Origin: Sphingomonas immobilis
GTDB lineage: Bacteria > Pseudomonadota > Alphaproteobacteria > Sphingomonadales > Sphingomonadaceae
Assembly: GCF_030580995.1 (NCBI RefSeq)
Contig: NZ_JAUQSZ010000017.1
Coordinates: forward strand, 1 to 64,000
DNA: 64,000 bases
Reading direction: 5' to 3'
Made by a program: the position numbers and the translations under genes. Every line of letters starts with the position of its first letter. Within the stretch, counting starts at the first letter, position 1. Positions 1 to 6,202 of the stretch are shown piece after piece. The notes under the pieces were generated by a model, which saw nothing but the letters and a program-made list of their open reading frames with translations, made no database searches and had not been told where the DNA came from.

Positions 1-1333
1 TCAGCGCTCGGGCATTGTCATCGATGCAATAGCCGTGGCGGCGATCGGGCACCGAATAGATCGAATGCTGGAGCATGGCGGTCGAGTCGGTCATCCGCTC
101 GACCGCGCTGAAATCGGGCTTCAGCGGGGCGAACGACGCGGCGACGCCCGCCAGCCGCCTAGGGCGGGCGGCCACCATGTCGCCGATCGCCTGCATGCCG
201 AGTTCGGCAAGGCGCGGCCAGATCATCGTGCGACCGCGCGCATAGGCACGTTCCGACAGGCGCTTGCGGTTGCGGTCGCTGCCGAGCAGCGCGTTGATCT
301 CGCGCGCGAAAGCGGCGCTGTCGCCGAAATCGACCAGCACGCCGTGCCCGTCCGCCAGGATTTCCGTGGCGTGGACGTAGGGCGTGGAGATGACAGCCTT
401 GCCGACGCCGACCGCGTAGCTGAGCGTGCCCGAGGTGATCTGCGCCGGGTTCACATACGGCGTCGCGTAGATGTCGGCGGCCTGCAGGTAATTGATCAGG
501 TCGTCGTGATCGAAGAATTCATCGATGAATTCGATATTGCCCGACACGCCGCGCTCGGCAGCGAGCGCCTTGAGGCCGTCGCGATACTTCTCGCCCTCAT
601 GCGCGACGAGGTTCGGATGCGTCGAGCCAAGCACGACATAGAGCAGTTCCGGGTGCTGCGCGGCGACGGCGGGCAGCGCCTCGATCATCGTCTCGATGCC
701 CTTGCTGGGCGCGAGCAGGCCGAAGGTCAGCACGACCTTGCGCCCCTGCCAGCCGAAGCGCGGCTTGAGCGTATCGGGATCGACGAAGGCGCGATCGGGA
801 ACACCGTGCGGGATCATCACGATCGTGCGGTCGCTGGCGCCGTAGACGCGCTCGAGGATCTCGCGGCCGCGCTCGGCCATCACGACGACCTTCGACGCAC
901 GGCGGAGCAGACCCTCCATCACGCGGCGCTCGTCCGGGTTGGGCTTGTCGAGGATGGTGTGCAGCGTGACGATGACCGGCAGCGTCACCCGGTCGAGCAG
1001 CGCGAGGATATGCTCACCGGCCGGGCCGCCGAAGATGCCATATTCGTGCTGCAGCCAGATCGCCTTCGCCCCGCTCTGCTCGATCTCGCGAGCGGCGGTG
1101 GAATAGGCGAGCCGGTCCTGATCGGGGATGCTCATCGTCACTTCGGGCGGGTAATCGTAGAGGCCCGGATGATCGTCCATCGCGTAGACGTCGATCTTGA
1201 GATCGGGGAAACGGCCCTTCAGCGCGGTGTAGGTGTCCGTCGTATATGTTGCGAGGCCGCATTTGCGGGGGAGAAAATTGCCGATCAGCGCGATGTGATC
1301 GATCGGAGATACCGCATCTGCTGCTTGCGTCAT
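1..1333 (-). CDS. Glycosyltransferase family 4 protein, C-terminus cut by the window edge
   Basis: The start is the ATG at 1333; 444 codons are present and the frame is still open at base 1. The N-terminus (IALIGNFLPRKCGLATYT) and a central segment (VVLTFGLLAPSKGIETMIEALP) match GT-B retaining glycosyltransferases of family GT4: an N-terminal acceptor domain, then a nucleotide-sugar domain with the conserved loop after 'FGLLAPSKG'. After about residue 400 the protein runs on past a normal GT4 end, to a segment ending CIDDNARAL. That resembles the start of an (alpha/alpha)6-barrel domain, as found in some roughly 800-residue two-domain glycosyltransferases. The likely role is cytoplasmic transfer of a sugar, possibly mannose, to a surface polysaccharide or glycoside; the substrate is not readable. 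No partner gene is visible on this side. About 144 bases without a gene separate it from queF upstream. Confidence 0.8.
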   Translation of the reverse strand, partial: MTQAADAVSPIDHIALIGNFLPRKCGLATYTTDTYTALKGRFPDLKIDVYAMDDHPGLYDYPPEVTMSIPDQDRLAYSTAAREIEQSGAKAIWLQHEYGIFGGPAGEHILALLDRVTLPVIVTLHTILDKPNPDERRVMEGLLRRASKVVVMAERGREILERVYGASDRTIVMIPHGVPDRAFVDPDTLKPRFGWQGRKVVLTFGLLAPSKGIETMIEALPAVAAQHPELLYVVLGSTHPNLVAHEGEKYRDGLKALAAERGVSGNIEFIDEFFDHDDLINYLQAADIYATPYVNPAQITSGTLSYAVGVGKAVISTPYVHATEILADGHGVLVDFGDSAAFAREINALLGSDRNRKRLSERAYARGRTMIWPRLAELGMQAIGDMVAARPRRLAGVAASFAPLKPDFSAVERMTDSTAMLQHSIYSVPDRRHGYCIDDNARAL

Positions 1334-1477
1334 CGGTGTTTCCCTACGTGAACCTGGGCTTAATGACCCACTCTGGCTATCTCCGAACGGCCTAGTGACA
1401 ATATGGTTGCACTCATGCTGCACCGCAACAGATGAATCGTGTTAACGCCGATCAACCCGGCGCTGGATTCGGGCCCT

Positions 1478-1924
1478 TCAGCCTCTTCCGCGATATCCTG
1501 GCACATCCTGCGACGGCAGCCAAAGGCCTTCGGGCGGTGGGCCGGACTGCCAGAACACATCGATGGGAATGCCGCCGCGCGGATACCAATAGCCGCCGAT
1601 CCGCAGCCACAGCGGCGCCATTTCCGCGAACAGCCGCTCGCCGATGCCGACGGTGCAATCCTCATGGAAGGCCTGATGATTGCGGAAGCTGCCGAGGAAC
1701 AGCTTGAGCGACTTCGATTCGACGATCGTTGCTGCGGGTGCGTAATCGATCACCAGATGCGCGAAATCGGGCTGTGCCGTCACCGGGCAGAGCGACGTGA
1801 ACTCCGGCGCGGTGAAGCGCACCAGATACGGCCGGCCCGTGCGCGGATTGGGGACGTAATCGAGGACGGCTTCCTCGGGCGATGCGGGCAGCGTGCTTGG
1901 CTTGCCGAGATGGGTCGGTGTCAT
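1478..1924 (-). CDS. queF: NADPH-dependent 7-cyano-7-deazaguanine reductase QueF (preQ0 reductase)
   Basis: This 148-residue cytoplasmic enzyme reduces preQ0 to preQ1, using two NADPH, in queuosine tRNA biosynthesis. It has the length of the single-domain (type I, YkvM-like) QueF. The nucleophile is Cys46 in EFTSLCPVT, and the acid is Asp53 in QPDF. The QueF-specific NADPH-binding motif ESKSLK begins at residue 69, followed by SFRNHQAFHEDC. The ATG at 1924 gives the expected N-terminus. The gene stands alone on the minus strand, divergent from the sulfurtransferase gene; the repeat at 2007-2087 lies between them. I saw no convincing preQ1 riboswitch fold upstream and no other queuosine gene here. 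Confidence 0.96.
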   Translation of the reverse strand: MTPTHLGKPSTLPASPEEAVLDYVPNPRTGRPYLVRFTAPEFTSLCPVTAQPDFAHLVIDYAPAATIVESKSLKLFLGSFRNHQAFHEDCTVGIGERLFAEMAPLWLRIGGYWYPRGGIPIDVFWQSGPPPEGLWLPSQDVPGYRGRG

Positions 1925-2006
1925 GGCGCGTGATGTAGCGCGCAGCGAACTCGACGCAATGACCGGGTGGGGTTAGAGGGTCGCTAACTGCATTCGGCCC
2001 ATTCCA

Positions 2007-2087
2007 CCGTTCGGGCTGAGCCTGTCGAAGCCCTGCCCTTTCTTCGGGCCAAGAAGGACAGCCCTTCGACAAGCTCAGGGCGAACGG
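2007..2087. repeat. Family A palindromic repeat, copy 1
   Basis: Two inverted arms, CCGTTCGGGCTGAGCCTGTC at the left and GACAAGCTCAGGGCGAACGG at the right, flank a spacer of about 40 bases. The right arm ends about 20 bases before the sulfurtransferase start codon, so the element forms part of that gene's leader. The same arms recur at 25509, 29781, 31260 and 51204. Confidence 0.9.
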
Positions 2088-2106
2088 GGAAGGTTCGGGG
2101 ATCAAT

Positions 2107-2955
2107 ATGGACGCTCTTGTAACCACCGACTGGCTCGCGGGCGAAAGCGACGCCGCCGATCTCCGCATCGTCGATGCGACCTATTTCGCGAATTTCCCCG
2201 GCGAGCCGCCGCGCGACGGGCGCAGCGAGTACGAGGCCGCGCATATTCCCGGGGCGGTGTTCTTCGACATTCCGGCGATTTCGGACAAGGCGAGCCCGCT
2301 GCCGACCATGCTCCCCTCGCCGGAGCAGTTCACGGCGCAGATTCGCGCGCTCGGCATTTCGGATGCGACCCGCATCGTCCTTTACGACAACGCCCCGCAC
2401 AAGACGGCGGCGCGCGCGTGGTGGATGCTGCGGACGTTCGGCGCGCGGCACGTCGCGATCCTCGACGGCGGCCTCGCGAAATGGCGCGCCGAGGACCGCC
2501 CGCTCGCGAACGGTGGTGAGACCCCCGCGCCCGGCCACTTCACCGCCGCGCTGAACGCGGGCGGCGTGCGATCGATCGGGGAGATCAAGGCCAATCTCGA
2601 CACGCAGGCCGAACAACTGATCGACGCCCGATCCGCCAGCCGCTTCACCGGCGAGGAGGCCGATCCCCGCCCCGGCGTCGCATCCGGCCATATTCCGGGC
2701 TCACGCCACCTCGTCTATTCGAAACTCTTCAACGCCGACGGCACGTGGAAGCGCGGCGAGGCGCTGCGTGCCGAGTTCGATGCCGCCGGAGTCGATCTCG
2801 CCAAGCCCTTCGTCACGACCTGTGGCTCTGGCATCACCGCCGCGATCCTGCTGTTCGGCGCGCATCTGCTCGGCGCCGACGGCGCGCTTTACGACGGGAG
2901 CTGGTCCGAATGGGGCGCGGACGCGGACGCCCCCAAGGCGACGGGTGCGGCATGA
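2107..2955 (+). CDS. sseA: 3-mercaptopyruvate/thiosulfate sulfurtransferase (two rhodanese domains)
   Basis: The 282-residue protein has two tandem rhodanese domains. The N-terminal one is inactive (DATYFANFPGEPP...AHIPGAVFFD). The C-terminal one carries the catalytic loop CGSGITA, with the persulfide-forming Cys239. A CGSG(V/I)TA loop, rather than the CRxGx(R/T) of thiosulfate sulfurtransferases, points to 3-mercaptopyruvate as donor. The reaction moves sulfane sulfur from mercaptopyruvate to thiol or cyanide acceptors, linking cysteine breakdown to sulfur trafficking. Its stop codon overlaps the start of metC (ATGA), so the two genes are almost certainly co-translated and both act on sulfur amino acids. 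Promoter or leader elements must lie within or beside the family A repeat. Confidence 0.93.
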   Translation: MDALVTTDWLAGESDAADLRIVDATYFANFPGEPPRDGRSEYEAAHIPGAVFFDIPAISDKASPLPTMLPSPEQFTAQIRALGISDATRIVLYDNAPHKTAARAWWMLRTFGARHVAILDGGLAKWRAEDRPLANGGETPAPGHFTAALNAGGVRSIGEIKANLDTQAEQLIDARSASRFTGEEADPRPGVASGHIPGSRHLVYSKLFNADGTWKRGEALRAEFDAAGVDLAKPFVTTCGSGITAAILLFGAHLLGADGALYDGSWSEWGADADAPKATGAA

Positions 2956-4151
2956 GCGGCAGCGACACGCCCAAGGGCCCCTCCACCAAGGTCGTCGGCG
3001 CGGGGCGGCGCAAGGAATGGACGCAGGGGATCGTCAACACGCCGGTCTGGCGCGCCTCCACGATCCTCTACGACACCGTCGCCGATCTGCGCGCGAGCGG
3101 AGCGGCCGACACGCACCACCGCCTGTTCTACGGCCGGCGCGGCACGCCGACGCAGTGGAGCCTCGCCGATGCGCTGACCGAGCTGGAACCCGGCGCGGAA
3201 GGCACGTTCCTCTACCCCTCCGGCGTAGCGGCGATCGCCGCCGCGCTGCTGTCGGTGCTGTCGCCGGGCGACGAACTGCTGCTGGTCGACAGCGCCTATG
3301 ATCCGACGCGCGGGATCGCGAACGGGCTGCTCAAGCGGATGGGGATCACTACGCGCTTCTACGATCCGCTGATCGGTGCCGGCATTGCCGAACTGATCGG
3401 CGACAAGACGAAGGCAATCCTGCTCGAAAGCCCCGGCAGCCTCACCTTCGAGGTGCAGGATATTCCCGCCATCACCGCCGCCGCCAGGGCGCGCGGGGTC
3501 GTGACGCTGCTCGACAATACCTGGGCGACGCCGCTGTTCTTCCCGGCGATCGAGCATGGCATCGACCTGTCGATCCTCGCCTGCACGAAGTATGTCGTCG
3601 GCCATAGCGACGTGATGCTCGGCTCCGTCACCGCTGCGCCGGGGCATTTCCGCAAGCTCCGTGAAACGAGCTTCCAGCTCGGCCAGGTCACCAGCCCCGA
3701 CGACGCCTGGCTCGGCGCGCGCGGGCTGCGGACGATGGCGGTGCGGCTCAAGCAGCATGAGGCGAGTGCGCTGAAAATCGCGCATTGGCTGGCCGAGCAG
3801 CCCGGCGTGGCGCGCGTCTTGCACCCGGCGTTGCCCTCCTGCCCCGGCCACGACGTGTTCGTGCGCGACTTCAAGGGATCGTCGGGGCTGTTCTCCTTCG
3901 TGCTCGACGGCGGGGACGAGGCGGCGCGCGCGGCGCTGATCGACGGTCTTGCGCATTTCGGTATCGGCTATAGCTGGGGCGGGTTCGAGAGCCTGGCGCT
4001 CCCTGTCGATCCTGCGCGGCACCGCAGCGCAACCACGCGCGACGATGCCGGCCCGATGATTCGCCTGCAGATCGGCCTTGAAGATGCCGACGATCTGATC
4101 GCCGATCTCGACGCCGGCCTTGCGCGCTTCCGGGAAACCTCCGGCAAATAA
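2952..4151 (+). CDS. metC: Cystathionine beta-lyase (PLP-dependent)
   Basis: This 399-residue protein belongs to the Cys/Met-metabolism PLP-enzyme family (fold type I). The ATG at 2952 overlaps the stop of sseA and gives the normal N-terminus; an open frame runs further upstream, but only as a shadow of sseA. Diagnostic segments are the substrate/PLP region YGRRGTPTQWSLADALTELE, the LLDNTWATP loop with the PLP-binding Asp, and LACTKYVVGHSD with the Schiff-base Lys213. MetC-type enzymes cleave cystathionine to homocysteine, pyruvate and ammonia in methionine synthesis. The YGRRGTPT segment fits the alphaproteobacterial MetC group better than cystathionine gamma-synthase. Confidence 0.93.
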   Translation: MSGSDTPKGPSTKVVGAGRRKEWTQGIVNTPVWRASTILYDTVADLRASGAADTHHRLFYGRRGTPTQWSLADALTELEPGAEGTFLYPSGVAAIAAALLSVLSPGDELLLVDSAYDPTRGIANGLLKRMGITTRFYDPLIGAGIAELIGDKTKAILLESPGSLTFEVQDIPAITAAARARGVVTLLDNTWATPLFFPAIEHGIDLSILACTKYVVGHSDVMLGSVTAAPGHFRKLRETSFQLGQVTSPDDAWLGARGLRTMAVRLKQHEASALKIAHWLAEQPGVARVLHPALPSCPGHDVFVRDFKGSSGLFSFVLDGGDEAARAALIDGLAHFGIGYSWGGFESLALPVDPARHRSATTRDDAGPMIRLQIGLEDADDLIADLDAGLARFRETSGK

Positions 4152-4399
4152 TCGCGCCTGTTCAAAGAAGTCCGGTTTGCCACGTCTTTGGCGCGGCTTT
4201 CGCGGTGTTGCGCGCGAGCCACACACGAGAAACAATTCAGACACGATCCAGCCACGCATCAGCAATATTTTGTTGTGCAACGCGGCATTACTCGGCAAGC
4301 AAAGAACACCGACGGCAAGTCTCGCGGGGGATTTCGATCCTTACAGACGCGGCTGCCTGAGTGTGCAGGCGGGGACGACGCATTTTCGAAAGGGAATCG

Positions 4400-5170
4400 A
4401 TGCGCATCTCCACAATCGCTATCGGCGGGCTGATGCTCGCTGCCTCCGCCACGCCGGCCTTCGCGGATGACGCCGCGCCGCCGCCGGAATTCACCATCAA
4501 CGGCACCGCCGCCGTCGTCAGCGACTATCGCTTCCGCGGCATCTCGCAGACCGACAAGAATGGCGCGATCCAGGGCTCGATCACGATCACGCACAAATCG
4601 GGCTTCTACGCCTCGGTCTGGGGTTCCTCGATCGACGATTACGTGACGGCTGCCGGCACCGGCAATCAGGAAATCGACATCATCGGCGGCTACAGCCACA
4701 GCTTCGGCTCGATCAAGCTCGACGGCGGCGTGCTGTACTACTTCTACCCGAAGACCAAGGTCGCGGGTGTCAGCTCCGACTTCTTCGAGCCGTATTTCGA
4801 CGTCTCGACCACGGTCGGCCCGGTTTCGGCCAAGGCGACGGTCAACTATGCCCCCGCGCAGAAAGCGCTCGGCGTCTGCCAGGGCGGTTGCGGCGAGAAG
4901 GCCAATGACAACGTCTATCTCGCGGGCGACTTCTCGGTGGCGATTCCCAAGACGCCGCTGGGCCTGACCGCCCATGTCGGCCACTCCTGGGGCCCGACCT
5001 GGCTGACGATCGGCAACGAATATACCGACTACAGCTTCGGCGCGACGGCGACCTACAAGATGCTGACGCTGGGCGTGTCCTATGTCGGCACCGACGGCGA
5101 CTTCATCACGCCGAGCGGCAAGAACGCGAGCAGCGGCGGGGCCGTCTTCTCGTTGACCGCCGCTTTCTAA
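4400..5170 (+). CDS. TorF/Gcw_chp family putative outer-membrane porin
   Basis: The 256-residue precursor has a signal peptide (MRISTIAIGGLMLAASATPAFA), followed by a mature start near DDAAPPPEF. The body is of the Gcw_chp family (TIGR02001, now often called TorF-family putative porin). VVSDYRFRGISQTDKNGAIQGS is its hallmark, followed by alternating amphipathic strands and a C-terminal strand ending in Phe (SLTAAF) that suits BAM recognition. It probably forms a small outer-membrane beta-barrel; the solute is unknown. The ATG at 4400 is chosen for the signal peptide and a purine-rich site (AAAGGGAAT) just before it. It is followed by a strong bidirectional terminator. The 248 bases upstream hold no gene that I can see. 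Confidence 0.85.
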   Translation: MRISTIAIGGLMLAASATPAFADDAAPPPEFTINGTAAVVSDYRFRGISQTDKNGAIQGSITITHKSGFYASVWGSSIDDYVTAAGTGNQEIDIIGGYSHSFGSIKLDGGVLYYFYPKTKVAGVSSDFFEPYFDVSTTVGPVSAKATVNYAPAQKALGVCQGGCGEKANDNVYLAGDFSVAIPKTPLGLTAHVGHSWGPTWLTIGNEYTDYSFGATATYKMLTLGVSYVGTDGDFITPSGKNASSGGAVFSLTAAF

Positions 5171-5191
5171 AACCAGGCGTCATTCGAAACG

Positions 5192-5226
5192 AAAAGGGGG
5201 AGCGGTGCGAACCGCTCCCCCTTTTT
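5192..5226. terminator. Bidirectional Rho-independent terminator
   Basis: A perfect stem, GGGGGAGCGGT (5196-5206) with ACCGCTCCCCC (5211-5221), has a GCGA loop. It is flanked by AAAA on the left and TTTTT on the right, so it can stop transcription from either side. It lies between the convergent porin and lipoprotein genes. Confidence 0.93.
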
Positions 5227-5234
5227 GTGTCTTA

Positions 5235-5260
5235 CCTCCTCCCGCGAAGGCGGGAGGAGG
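5235..5260. repeat. Family B palindrome
   Basis: CCTCCTCCCGC-GAAG-GCGGGAGGAGG forms a GC-rich hairpin with a GAAG core. It sits just inside the terminator, before the 3' end of the lipoprotein gene. Related copies lie at 26641-26662 and 26763-26786. Confidence 0.8.
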
Positions 5261-5271
5261 CGAGAAGCCGA

Positions 5272-5691
5272 TTACTTCGAGGTCGAAGCGCGCGCGGCCT
5301 GCCCGTCGCCCTGCGGCGCGGCGACGAGATCGCGCGTGGTCGAGCCCTTGTCGACCACCGTCGTGCCGGGATCGTCGACCGAGCTGCGGATGCCGGGATC
5401 GTCGCTGTCCGCGCCGGCCGCGCCGATCGTCGCGGTCTCCGCGCCGCTGCGCGCAGCCGCACCGCCGAACAGCGCGTCGAGCGCCTGCGCGTTGGGGCTT
5501 ATGTCGTTGGCGCGCGCGGCGCCCGGCTGCGGCGGGGCCAGCGAGAAATCGGGCGGGATCACCAGCGGCGCCTGGCGCGCGACGGCGTATTCGTCCGGCC
5601 CGCTGGTGCGGCCGATACGCTGACGGGCGCACCCCGACAGGAGGACGGCAGCAAGCCCGAGGCCGCCCACGACGATCGCCACTTTACGCAT
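5272..5691 (-). CDS. DUF3035-type lipoprotein
   Basis: The 139-residue precursor has a lipoprotein signal peptide with lipobox LSGC (lipidated Cys21), then a short Gln/Ala/Pro-rich region with DEYAVARQAPLVIPPDFSLAPPQPG. That segment is typical of the alphaproteobacterial DUF3035 family. It is expected in the envelope, probably at the outer membrane, and its molecular function is not established from sequence. It is the last gene of the ileS-lspA operon and its start overlaps the end of lspA by 8 bases. It is therefore co-expressed with the signal peptidase that would process it. The C-terminal half is low-complexity and probably disordered. Confidence 0.8.
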   Translation of the reverse strand: MRKVAIVVGGLGLAAVLLSGCARQRIGRTSGPDEYAVARQAPLVIPPDFSLAPPQPGAARANDISPNAQALDALFGGAAARSGAETATIGAAGADSDDPGIRSSVDDPGTTVVDKGSTTRDLVAAPQGDGQAARASTSK

Positions 5692-6202
5692 TCGAATTCT
5701 CCACAGAAGCTCGTTCCGCCCGGGGTTTGTCGCGAACCAGAAGCGCGCGCGCGAACAGTACGAGCACCCCCATCGTAATCATCACATCGGCGGTGTTGAA
5801 GACCAAAAACGGTTGCCATGCGCCGATGTGAAAGTCGAGGAAATCCACGACATAGCCGAGCCGCACGCGATCGAGGATATTGCCCAGCGCGCCGCCCAGC
5901 ACGCTGCCGAGCGCAATCTGCTCGACCCGGTTCTTCTCGCGCAGCATCCACACCAGCACGCCGCCCGCGATCAGCCCGGTCATCACCACCAGCGCCCAGC
6001 GCATCGTGTCGCTGTCGGCATGAAGCAGCCCGAGCGACACGCCGCGATTGGCGACGAAGCGGATGTTGAAGAAGCTGGTGACATAATGTTCCAGCGTCAG
6101 TTCGTTCAGGCCCATCACCTCGGTGACGCCGTATTTGGCGGCCTGATCGGCGACGAACAGGACGAGGGCGGCGGCGAGGCCGGCGATCGGCAGCTTGCTC
6201 AT
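5684..6202 (-). CDS. lspA: Lipoprotein signal peptidase (signal peptidase II)
   Basis: This 172-residue inner-membrane aspartic protease cleaves the signal peptide of prolipoproteins after diacylglycerol transfer. Four hydrophobic segments are visible. The catalytic pair is Asp120 in GYVVDFLDFH and Asp139 in FNTADVMIT; the conserved FVANRGVSLGLL segment (the NxGxAFG-like region) is present near residue 50. The start codon overlaps the ileS stop (ATGA), a very common bacterial arrangement, and the end overlaps the lipoprotein gene. The length is normal for the family. Confidence 0.97.
   Translation of the reverse strand: MSKLPIAGLAAALVLFVADQAAKYGVTEVMGLNELTLEHYVTSFFNIRFVANRGVSLGLLHADSDTMRWALVVMTGLIAGGVLVWMLREKNRVEQIALGSVLGGALGNILDRVRLGYVVDFLDFHIGAWQPFLVFNTADVMITMGVLVLFARALLVRDKPRAERASVENSNA

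Noticed and set aside
1925..2006. preQ1 riboswitch upstream of queF
   Set aside because: No short C-rich loop, A-rich tail or pseudoknot pattern of the preQ1 classes could be seen in this short leader.
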